DNA from: Catenaria anguillulae PL171
Taxonomy: Eukaryota > Blastocladiomycota > Blastocladiomycetes > Blastocladiales > Catenariaceae
NCBI GenBank assembly: GCA_002102555.1
Contig: MCFL01000006.1
Location: 248,001 to 312,000, forward strand
DNA: 64,000 bases
Direction of reading: 5' to 3'
Part shown: positions 28,847-39,426 of the stretch, piece after piece
How the letters are laid out: every line of letters begins with the position of its first letter
How positions within the stretch are numbered: the stretch's first letter is position 1
The notes under the pieces: generated by a model
The model's database searches: none
What the model was told of the DNA's origin: nothing
The model's input: the letters and a program-made list of their open reading frames with translations, nothing else
Program-made: the position numbers and the translations under genes

Positions 28847-31800
28847 TTAATGCGCCGGCACCTCTGCCACCTCGACCATCCTCCTAACCGCCTGCGCACC
28901 CCTGTCATCTCCATCCATCTCATACACTGCCAACCTTGTCCTCAACTCATGCACGGGATTGTCCCTGGACCTCGCCGCGCGCAAATCCTTCATGCCCAAC
29001 TCGCGATCCACCAACTCGCCGCCCAAGCCCATGATCCGGAACAATGCGCGCTTGGCCAACACGCGTTTGCTCTTTGGATCACGCTCGTACGCTTGCTGGT
29101 AGTATGAGCGCGCGCGCGCGTACATGCCCGGATCATTGGCTGCCTGGGCCTGGGAAAAGCACACGTCGCCCAGGCCAGCGTATACGCGGGCGCGATCCGC
29201 GGGCGTCAGGTCCATGTTGAGTGTTGGGTTGTCGACAAACTTGAGAGCGCGGTCGTAGAGGGTCTTGGCTTGAAGCACTCGGTCACGCTCGTCGGATGGG
29301 CCAGTAGGCACAAGGTGGAACAGGCACACGTCGGCTAAACCGGCAGCCGCAAAGTCGCACTTGGCGTCGGCCGCGCGTGCGTACAGGTATTGGGCAATTT
29401 GCCACGACTCGGGTGTGCGTGGCACGGCGCCATAGTAGTACATGTCGGCGGCAAGCACGTAGGCTATTGGGATGTGGTCACCTGCTGCGAGCAGCAAGGC
29501 GAGCGCGTCGTCAACGTCATAGTCTGGTGCGGTGAGCGGGCCCGTGGCATTGCGAATGCGGTTGCGCGCTGTGAAGAAGGCAGTTTCCGCATCGGCGTGG
29601 GTGGTGAATGGGGTTGGTGATGGAAGTGCGGATGGGCGAGGTGGCAGGTTGGATTCGGGTGGCTGTTGTTGCACAACGGTCGCTGCTGGCGGGGCCGGCG
29701 CGAGAGTTGGTGCCGGTTGGGGTTGAGCTTGTTGAACGTGGCAGTAACGGGAGTGGGCGGTTTTGCTCTCTTCTCTGCCTCAGCGCCAATCGCAACGACT
29801 CGCCCAACAATATCCTCCACGTCCACATCCTCACCGCCCTGACACAAACCAGCCACCAGCTCTTGGAGCGCCTCACACCCGCCCTCCTCGAGCTCGGGAA
29901 ACATGCCCTCGACCAACTTGCCGACGGCATACCAATCCGCCCTCCTTGCCACATCTGCCGCAACCCCCTCCACCCACGCGCGCTCGTCCGCTCGCAGCTC
30001 AGGCACCACAAACTCATCATACTCATCGCGGTTCCAATCCAAGGGGCCCGCCGCCGCAAACACGCCCGCACACGGCGGCACGCGCGCCACAACCTGTCCC
30101 AGCGGATTCATCCCCACAAGCACACTTGCAGGTGAAATGCCCAAGGGATACACCCCACCCACCTCACCCATGCGCTCATTGGCCAAGTGTACCGCGCGTG
30201 TCCCAAGGACGACGTGCTTGACAATGGCCGCGCGCGCCATCGCCGACAGCGACTCGAGTGCCAAATCTGCCCGGTCGTCGGCCAACTCGAGCGGCACACA
30301 CTCGTCTGCGGGCGCGTCCACGAGTAGGCCCCAGAACGGATAATCCGCATCGGGATTGGGCGGGACAATGGCGAGCACGTGTAGGACGTGAGGGTCGGAT
30401 GCGAGCACAGCGAGGGTGCGCGCGACGCGCGGTAAGATGCGCTCGGCTTCGCCATGCGCCAGCTGAATTAAGGTGGCCCTTAGACCGCATCGCGTCACAC
30501 CTTGGGCGCGCTTGCACGTGTCCACGGCGGGGGTGAGCTCGGCCCAATCGGCCAGGAGGGCGTCCAGCGGGTACGCCGCGGCGTCTTCGCTTGTCCACTT
30601 GAGCACGTGCTCGAGCGCCGTCAGCTGCTTTTGCGCGCGCAAGCGGGCGGCCGATTGGGATTTGGCCACGACTGCGGGCGACATGCACAATTTGCCTGCA
30701 ACGTCGCTGTCAAGGCCCATGGCCACGCCTGCTTCGACCACTTGATTGACGGCATCAGCGACTTGCGCCGGAAATCTGTCAATGTACAGCTTGTAGGCGA
30801 CCGACTCCGGGTCGGCAATCCAGTCCACATCTGTCGCCGGCCCACCAAGTACCTGATCCACCACGGCCGACACGCCCACGAACGCATCCACGAGGGCCTG
30901 CGCACGCGCGGGCAGCGCGCCCGATTTGGACTTTCCGACCGTGGGCCTTAACTGCGTCAAGACATACCGCAAGGTTGCCGTATCCACATTCCACGCAACC
31001 AAGGTGCGCTTGCACGCAATCTGGACGCGTTTCACGGCGGCTTGGACCACATCGGCCGTGGCCGCGCGCGGTGCCAGCGACTGCACTTGCACCGACACGA
31101 GTGCGGCCCACCCGTACACTTTCCAGCACAGCGCTTGCGGCAACGCAATGCCCGGCTCGAGTGGGAATGCGTCGTCGAGCTTGGTCACCATCACCTTTTT
31201 GCCCCTGGGCGTTGCCGGGACCAGATCCTCAATGGCCACCAGTGACGCTTGCGCGAGCATGCGTGCGGCCGCGTGTTCGGGCATGCTGGGCGTCATTCCC
31301 GGGTACTCGCGCACGAGGTAGGCGACCAGCACGGCACGCAGGGCGTCGGCGGATTGCATGGCAAATGCGGCCTTGCCAAACGCAAATGCCCACAATTGCG
31401 CGATTTCCGGGTTCTTGAGCGTGCGAAAGTAGGGCATGGTCAGGTTTTGTGCCGCGAGCGCATCGCGGATTTGATCAATGAGGGCCAAGTGTTGTGCGTG
31501 ACGCGTGTTGGCTTGGTCTTGCAGTTCGGCGACCATGACTTGCATAAACTGGTCGTGGGCGTTGATGGCTTTGGCGTGATGGGCAAGCGCGTCAGTGAGT
31601 TGCGAGGATTGAGTGAGGAGGCGGCGTTGTTGGGCGAGGCCGGAGAGGGACGCATGGGTGTGGATGTCGGCGAGGAGGTCGTCAACCATCTATTCGATGA
31701 ACATTTTGTCGCTCACTGCAATCAGTACGGAGAACGGCAGAATGTCCATACCTATGCAAATAGCATACCATGTCAAGCTCGTCCACAACCCGCTTCCATA

Positions 31801-32443
31801 CGTTGCTGTTGACAAACTGCTTCCAGGCCTTGACATCGTCAAACTTTTTCATCTCCTCGGTCACCTTTTCAAACAAGACCGAGCTGGCCTGCATCTTGTC
31901 CCAAAACGTGTTCAAGTGGGTATCCGACAATGCCTCGGCCGCCTTGCCCGAGTACCGATCGACCAAGTCTTCGACAAGCTGAATCAAGGCCACGACCTTG
32001 GAATACACGGTATTGAACTTGAGGTACACTTCTTGGCCCGTGTTCTTGATTTTCACGGCCACCGTGAGAAAGCTGGCTGCATGGCGCACGCCTGGGACGT
32101 AGCGGCTGAGCGCCGCGAGTGTCACCGTGAGTGCCGGGTTCTGCAGCAAGTGATCGGCTTTTGCGAGCCGCTGGTACCGCTCCTGGCGTTGCTGTTTGGC
32201 TTGCTTGGCCGCATCGGACGAGTAGTGTGCCGAGTGGGCAGAGAGGGCGAGTTGCAGGCGCTTGCCCTTTGCGGCGTGCGAGTCTTCACCGTCGGCGACA
32301 TCGTCCTCGACGAGTTGGTCGGCGGCATCGAGGTCAGTGAGGTCCGTGTTGGTTGTGGAGACAGTGGCGCAGGCGAGCGGGAGGTCGTCGCTGGCCGCGG
32401 CGGACTTGGATGGCTTTGAGCGGCGGAAGATGGCAAAGGGCAT
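28847..32443 (-). CDS. helical N-terminus / pseudokinase / Sel1-TPR protein, minus-strand paralogue
   Basis: Proposed CDS is complement(28847..29662, 29749..31689, 31769..32443), 1,143 residues. The 79-bp intron is well supported. The 86-bp intron (29663-29748) has a weak GTTACT donor and could instead be a frameshift in the linker. Domains: charged N-terminus; helical bundle (about residues 100-330); a kinase-like region with an alphaC/beta4-like segment (HGEAERILPRVARTLAVLA...VLHVLAIVPP) and SPASVLVG where a catalytic loop would be. No Gly-rich loop, VAIK lysine, HRD or DFG is visible, so it is a pseudokinase. The C-terminal ~250 residues are Sel1/TPR-like (ARNRIRNATG, YLYARAADAKCDFAAAGLAD, YYQQAYERDPKSKRVLAKRA). 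It is the paralogue of the divergent 32805-36437 gene. Confidence 0.65.
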
Positions 32444-32804
32444 GGTGATGGTATTACCAAGATCATTGCATTCATTGCAAGAGGGTCAACCACCCATGCC
32501 ATTTTCGAGGCACGTCAGGACTCGTGCGGTGAACCGCTGACCACGTGCACGCGTGTGATCCTGATCGGACATGGCATACCGAAATCGGCGGACAGAGCCG
32601 GTCTGTCTCACGAAAGAGATCAGCCGGCGCCACGGCCACACCGCACCGCACGGCACCGCAACCGCGGCCAATGAATGATGATGGGACTTGAATTTGCAAT
32701 TAATTGAGGGAACGGGATGCTTTGCTTTGTCACCTGCAGCTCTCTCCCCACATCCACCATGCAATTGCCGACGCAGACGCAGATGCACCAACGACCTCTA
32801 GAAC
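32444..32804. promoter_or_regulatory. bidirectional promoter of the pseudokinase pair
   Basis: Only 361 bp separate the two start codons, so the pair probably shares regulatory DNA. It contains a CACGTG palindrome (near 32541-32546, in GACCACGTGCACGCG) and a GC-rich CACGGCCACACCGCACCGCACGGCACCGCAACCGCGGCC stretch near 32630. No transcription start can be fixed. Confidence 0.45.
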
Positions 32805-35800
32805 ATGGGCTTTTTCAAAAAGAAACAACCGGCAGCGCCAGCGCCAGCATCGGCGGCTGATCCCGCCGTCACCACCACCGCCCCCGGCGACCTGGCCATC
32901 GCACCCGCCGACGCCAAAGGCGACTCGGACCCGCCCAAAAAGGCCCCGCTGTCTCAGCGCTTGCAGGCCAAACGCACCGACCTGACGTCCACGGCCGCCA
33001 CGTCTCGACTGGCCCAACGCGACGCCCTGGCCGCCCGCCAAGCGCACGTGTCACATGTGACGGGACATGCAGGCACCCAGCTCGCCATCTGGGGCGCGCG
33101 CACGGGCGGCGACGTTGCCCGACGTGCCGCCAAATCGGCCGAATCGGGCGCAGCGGCCCTTGGGCCCATGGCACAAACCCTCTCGACGCTCGCCATGTTT
33201 GGTGCTGTGGCACCCTTGCTCACGGCATATGGCGAAGTATTGGATTTGGCCAACGAGATTGAGCGCAAAATTATCAACTTTGTCGTGTTGGCCGACACGG
33301 CCTACGATATGTTCAAGTCGCGCATCACAAGGGATGCCATGACAGAACGTCAAATTGTCGAAATCAAGGTCATCTTGGAAAAGATGGAAGCCACCACGGG
33401 CCAGGCCATGGACGTGCTGAACAAGGTCCAAGACATGGGCATTCTCAAAGTCACCATGCAAGTGGCCACACTCAAGAACGAGTTTGCGCCCATTCGCGTC
33501 AAGGTCACCAACTTGCTCAAGACGCTGCATGCGCGCATCACCACCATTCAGTTGGCTTTGTTTGACGCACAAGCCGGTCAAGCACAAGTCCTCAGGGACG
33601 GCTTGGCTGCCACGGCCGAGGTGGTTCGTGGGTGGATGTCGAGTGGCGAGCGCGACGTGATTGCGGCGATTCGCAAGTCGGACGAGGGGCACAAGCAGGT
33701 GGCGCAAGGGTTGCGCGAGTTGCTCAAGGAAATTGAAGACTTGGGCGTGCCGCCAGGCGTGTACAAGGAGGTCAAGAACAAGGAAGTGTTGGTGTTGTGG
33801 CAGTATTTGGTCGGTAACGGTGGGCCCGTGGTCGAGGCGGGCGAGTTTGTCGAGGTGTGTGCCGGGCTGGGCATGCATTTGTATGCAAGCGGCGACCAGG
33901 ACACCGATTCGGCCGAGCTTTTGTTTGCGTGGACGGCCCCCATTGTGCAGGCGGGCGTGTTGGTTCCCTGCGAACTGGGCTTGTTTGATGAGCATGTGGA
34001 TCCGACCGGCCAGTATGTGTCGCTGCTCAAGCTGGATCAGGTGTGCGAGCAAAAGGATGAAGATGTGTTGGAACCCGTCAATGTGCCCACATTGTTGTTG
34101 TGGCGGGTGTATGCATGGTATGTACATGCCCTATCTCGGTCGGTGCGATCGATTTCTTTACTCACTCTAGGGTCTTGATTCCTTTATTTTCACAGGACCG
34201 GTTTTTCTCAATCGCTTCTCGACTCACTCGTCCGTCTAGTCCACACCTTGCCACTCGCCTCTGCGCCCCTCCTGACACCCTTAACCTCGCGCCTCTCAAC
34301 ACTTCTCACCTCCCTGCGCGACACTTGGCAAGTGACACCCGGCATTGCCCACCGTATCGACCAACTGACCCCGCTCCTCAGCTTCACCCGCGCGGGCGCC
34401 CAGCTCGCACCCTCGACGCAATTTCTCGTCGACGCACTCACGGCTCTTGTCCAACTCACAAGCGCCATGGCCGCAGTCGCCGCGGATGGTGCCTGGCTCA
34501 TGGACCCAGAGGGCGACGCCGCAAAGGAGTACACGGTCGAATACCCAGCACGGCTCGCACAGGCCTGGAACAAGGTGGTTGGCGCGGCACAAGCCATGGG
34601 CCTCGAACCCTCGGTCGACCTGGACATGTCTGTTGACCAAGTCGCGCAAGCACAGCACGCGCTTGCATCAGCCCTGGATGCACACCAAACCGCAATGTCG
34701 CAGCTCGTTGATGTGACTGCACCTGCCACCACCCCACCAGGCATGTACCTCGAAACCGTGTTTGGCGCACTGGTCTCCGACTGGTCTTTACTCACGGCCG
34801 ACATTGACACAAGCAAGCGCGTGCAACCTGTTTCCGCCACGGAATCGCTCTTGCAGGTGACGGACGAGGAAGCCGCACGTTTGTTGCCGCAACTTGCACG
34901 CGTGCTTGTACCGCTCGCGGCGTCGCCTTTTGTGACGCGCATCACGGGCGTGCTTGTCCCACAACCAGATGTGTACCCGTATTGGGGCGTGGTCGTGGCG
35001 ACACCCATGTCGCCCATTTGCTCCTTGCATGCGCTACTGTCGACGGGCAAGGTTTCGCTGGCGACAAGAATCAAGCTTGCGCGCGACATTGCCGCGGGCG
35101 TGTATGCCGTGCTCGAAGCGCGCAACAAGTGGGAGGACGTGGAGCCGGTGCCGCTTGAAGTGTCGGCGTACTCGGTCACGGTGGCCGTGGATGCCATGGG
35201 CGGATGGGTCGCACAGGTGCCGCCGTGCGCGGGCGTGGTGCCCGTGGACGTGAGCGAGTGGCATGCGGCGAGTGTTGCACCGACGGGTGGAGCGGCGGCA
35301 AAGGACGTGTATGCGCTGGGTCAAGTCCTTGGCGACGTGTTGAATGTGATCGGTGAGAGCAAGGGTGGCAAGGAAGTTGCCGATTTGGTCGCACTCATGT
35401 GTCATGCAGATGCAGGTGAACGGATCAAGGTGACGCTGGCCGAGGTGCACGCAAAGTTGGAGGTGATTGCGAGTCGAGCCGATTTGGATGCCATTCCTGT
35501 CGAAGAGCTGGCCATCATTCCTCCTGCCCGCACGAACCCTGCAGTACCTGTCTCGGCATCGCCGTCAACGTCGCCAACGGTCCCTCAGCCAGTGGAATCA
35601 CAACCAGAGCCTGCGGCGTCGCCACCCACGTTGCCGCCTTACCCTTCCCTCTCGCTAACCGACGCTCAATCCAACTTCCACACGGCTCGCAACCGCATTC
35701 GCAACTGCACCGGTCGGCCGCTTTCCGACCCAGATTACGACGTCACCGATACTGTCACGTTGCTGCTGTCTTCAGGCATGCCCGGGCACGTGCCCATGGC

Positions 35801-36437
35801 GCTTGTCCTCGCGGCCGACATGTGGTACTATGGCGTGATCCAGCCTCGCGTGCAGCCAACGTGCTGGGAAACCGCCTGGTACTTGTACGCACGTGCAGCA
35901 GCCATGGGATGCAAGTACGCAAACGTCGGCCTGGGCGACTTGCTGTACTTCAAGCTATGCGACTGCGGATTGGCCCACGACGACGCTCGACGTGTCGAGC
36001 GTGCTGAGGAGTATTACAAGCTCGCCTTGCAACATGTGGACAACCCAACGCTCAACCTGGACCTGACGGAACACCAGCAAGCGCGCGTGTACTGTGGGTT
36101 GGGCGATGTGCTCGCCCATCGCGCGTCCGCGACGCCCGACGCCGAGCTTGCCCATCGCCTCTATGTGCAAGCACTCGGATACTTCAATCGCGCGTACCAC
36201 GTGGATCCGCGGTGCAAGCGGGCGCTGGCGCGCAAGGCCATGTTCAAGATTCAGCAGGTCGGCGGCGAGGCGTGGGATCGGACCATGGTGTTGGCGTGGA
36301 AGCAGGCAGCTAGGTCTAGGGAGAATCCGGTGCCGGAGTTGATGGTGAGGTTGAGGTTGTATGAGATGGACGGGGATGTGAGGGGAGCAGAGGCGGTCAA
36401 GCGGATGGTGAGTGCAGCCGAGGTGCCTGAGCATTAG
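32805..36437 (+). CDS. helical N-terminus / pseudokinase / Sel1-TPR protein, plus-strand paralogue
   Basis: CDS is join(32805..34117, 34196..36437), 1,184 residues, intron of 78 bp; phase closes. After a Lys/Ala/Pro-rich start (MGFFKKKQPAAPAP), residues about 115-330 form long amphipathic helices (LTAYGEVLDLANEIERKIINF, IVEIKVILEKMEATTGQAMD, LRDGLAATAEVVRGW). Residues about 660-860 look like a kinase fold without catalytic residues: EEAARLLPQLARVLVPLA (alphaC), YPYWGVVVATP (hinge), RIKLARDIAAGVYAVLEA (alphaE), AAAKDVYALGQVLGDVL (alphaF). No VAIK, HRD or DFG is present. Residues about 925-1184 are Sel1/TPR-like. Helical bundle plus pseudokinase is the architecture of MLKL; orthology is not claimed. 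Confidence 0.75.
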
Positions 36438-36898
36438 GCTTAGTAACCGTTGTTATTTATGAACTCTTTAGACGGGTCCTTTCCAGTGTCGACATTGCAT
36501 GATGAATGATTTTACGCGTTTTCAAGTGCGGACTTTGGCCGTTGCCAGTGGTTGGAATCGCTCGGCCACTGCAATGAAGACGCCACCATACTGTAAGTTA
36601 CACCACAAATATGATGAGCCACCGCAAGTGCAGGTCCAACGCATGCATGTGTGACTTGGACTGCGAATTTATCACAGATGCACACTCTCCCTGCTTTTTT
36701 GATTGTGACCTTGGTATAGGACGTGGTGCATCTGCACGCTCGTGGCAGCTTGGTGTTTCAAATCAAGTTGTGGCGTTTTGAAAAGTAGACTCGTTGTCAG
36801 CCGTCCGCTTGCGTGTGGGCGGACGACAGAGGACAAAGGCACGCAAAGACGCGATACAAAGGGAATATGGCCCCCAACTCATTTGTCGGTGCTGGAAA
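36438..36898. other. intergenic region
   Basis: About 460 bp between the pseudokinase gene and the bestrophin-like gene. An in-frame open stretch extends upstream of 36899 without an ATG, so a further 5' exon cannot be excluded. Confidence 0.4.
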
Positions 36899-38561
36899 AT
36901 GCGCGACCGAAAGCAGAACTTGCTGAACGATATCCATACCTACAATGCAATACAACTAGAGAGCCATTCCAGCATGGCCGTCTTGTCCCAACTCGTAAAA
37001 TACTCCCTGTCAGTCACAGCGGTAACCGGCTGGGCCGTCTTTGTTGCCACATTTGGCGACCAATACTCTCTCAAGGTTTCCTGTGACGGTTGTCCCTTCG
37101 ACGACGACGGATCGCGCATTCGACTGACGACGACGGTGATGTTCAACAGATTGACAGCATCGTCTTTGTGACCGTTGCAGGCTTTGTGCTGTCGTTGCTA
37201 CTCACATTCAAGAACAACGCAGCATACGGCCGGCTAGTGGAGGGTACGACCGCCAAGACTTTGTGTACCTCACTCAAAGTGAGCCGAGTATGGGGCTGAG
37301 CTTGCGTGTTTCTGATTTACTTTACAGGGCAGCGACTCTTCACTCAACTGTACACCTCGTCTCGTGGCATGGCCAATCTCATCATGATGATGCCTGCGCC
37401 CTTGGAATCTCCTCTGTCCCCCGCCAGCGTCTCTCTTTCCGCCGACTCGCCACTTGCCAGCGACACTGTGGATCCGCTCACGACCAAACGCCATGTCCGC
37501 CAGCGCGAGCGTCTCCTCGACTTGATTCTGCTTCACTTTGCCTCGGTCACGGCCCTTGTGCGCAAAGAAGATCTTACTCAGAATGTGCTCGTCAAAAAGA
37601 TCATGCCGCTGCATGGAGCTCGGTCGCAACTGGTGGCGGGAGGAAACGCACCGCTGTACTTGTCAACTGTGCTAGCACAAGCGCTCGTGAGCGCAGGCAG
37701 CAACGGCGTGTTGGATTATGTACAAGTCGGGTCGCTCAAGCCCTTGCTGAATGATTTAAATGTAACTCGGGTCGGGTTGCAGCGGTACGCTCTGTCCCGA
37801 AACGCAATCCCTCTTTGATGTCTCACGGGCAACCTGTCGTCGCTTCCGTACCACTCGTCCTAGCATTGCACAAACATCGATTCCCAGGCCATACAGTCTG
37901 CACCTCACGCTTGTACATACGTCAAATGAATATTCGCTTTGTCCGTACCCCGTCATCTGATTTCGCTTGCTCACTTGTCGCTGCGGTTATCATTTTTCTT
38001 TGGTTGCAGTTGCTGTGGGTGTATGTCCTCCTGCTCCCGCTCGAACTTATCACGCAGTTCCGCCAGCACGCCCAATACCTTGCTCCCATCATGACATTTT
38101 TCATCGCCGCCATCTTTCTTGGTATCGATAGCATTGCCCAACAAGTCGAAGATCCGTACGCATCACATCTTCGCATCCTAGCTGCTTCCCGCCCGCTTCA
38201 CTCTTTGCAGAGTTTTAACTCAATATGATCCACAACCAGTTTTGGCGATGACCAACACGATCTTCCGCTCGACCAATACGCCTTCGACCTCGAAAGGGAA
38301 CTCGCCGCCCTGAAATCCATGGGCACTGTTGACCTTGGCATGTTTGGGCTGGACGCTCAGGGCGGTTTCAGCGGCAAGTATGGTGACGCAGCCAATTTTG
38401 AGCCGGTGGCGCTTTTCGCGGACCAAATGAATGGGCTCATGGAAAACGTGTTTGATGCATTGAATCCGGCAGACGTGTGCCCGGCACCGGCAGCGGCTGC
38501 TCCTGCTGCTCGCCCGCCACAGCAAGTACCAGTGGTGGTCGGGAGGGGGTCGCGGGATTGA
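36899..38561 (+). CDS. bestrophin-like (UPF0187-type) anion channel
   Basis: CDS is join(36899..37075, 37150..37243, 37328..37784, 37888..37912, 38010..38155, 38240..38561), 406 residues. The five introns are 74, 84, 103, 97 and 84 bp; all phases close. Family marks are the N-terminal membrane helix TAVTGWAVFVATFG, FVLSLLLTFKNNAAYGRLVEG (the family's 'FR.N.AY.RWWEGR'), YSLHLTLLLWVYVLLLPLEL, a helix with FFIAAIFLGIDSIAQQVEDP and then FGDDQHDLPLD. The last motif is the hallmark ENPFG-NDLPLD region that follows the last helix. Bestrophin-type channels conduct chloride or other anions. Exon 4 has only 25 bp. Intron 1 has an imperfect donor (GTTTCC), and the start codon is the first in-frame ATG. 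Confidence 0.8.
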
Positions 38562-39426
38562 TGGCGAGGGGAGGCGGTGAGTTGAGGAGATTGCGTTTCA
38601 TGGTGCGGCGGTTGGTGTTTGCAGAATTGCATGTAAACAGATCCATTGCAACAAAAGATACATTTACCCCGATCCCAAAGAACATACATGCCTGCATGGC
38701 TCAATTATTTCGTGTATAAGTATCTGCAGACAGTGGGGACGACAACGAAGAACGTCCAGGCAACGTGCAGACATCCAACTGTGACGTGGTCTGTAAGAAC
38801 CGATTTGCATCTTTACCTGGCAGGGCGTGTGAGACAATCACTGCAGGATGGATTATGCAGCCTTTGCCTGCGCTCTGGATAGGAATACATCAGTGACAAA
38901 CTGTGCATTGGACTTCTGGCCGTGGCGGTGTGGTCTCAACCATGTAAAGAGCAGCTCATAGGCCCATTTTGCTGACTCTTGACGACCATGTCCGCCTTAT
39001 CCTAACAGTACAGATTTCTGTGTTCTTTGCTGTTCTCATGAACAAGCATCAGGCAGAGTATCAGGCAGTCCTTGACGACACCCTCTCGTATCTACAAGCC
39101 CACAGGCATCACAACACTACATGTCGCGATTCCCAAGGGCCACATGTGCATTTTAACCCGTTTCGAAAGAGCAAGGCACTACTATGTGTATGTTGCCTGC
39201 GTGCAATCGCAATGCCTGAGGTGAATCATCATTCGTGGCACGTACTGAATGTTTCACAGCAGTTGCGGTGATATGAGCCAGATCTGGGTCAGTGTGCCCA
39301 ACACACGCGTGAACTTTCATCGCCAGGAAAGCGGCGAAAACATGCTTGGAAGGATGGCGAACCGTTGATTAGTGTTTACCATATTTTGGATTCAACAATG
39401 GAAAAAACTCGATGCAATCTACCGCT
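38562..39426. other. intergenic region, no gene supported
   Basis: About 865 bp. A 100-codon open frame at 38969-39271 has no family resemblance and no splice context, so I leave it uncalled. The last ~30 bp before 39427 resemble the sequence upstream of the LEWW gene in the other arm. Confidence 0.45.

Noticed and set aside
34208-35197. Antisense 329-codon frame opposite the plus-strand pseudokinase
   Set aside because: Ser/Thr/Ala-rich shadow frame; the sense strand has a paralogue with the same protein sequence pattern.
37750-37818. Reading through to the stop after NAIPL as the end of the bestrophin-like protein
   Set aside because: That would truncate the channel before its last helices. 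A GTACGC donor at 37785 joins in phase to a 25-bp exon and recovers the conserved C-terminal FGDDQHDLPLD block.
38969-39271. 100-codon frame between the bestrophin gene and LEWW copy 2
   Set aside because: No recognisable domain, no splice context and length within chance expectation for this GC content.
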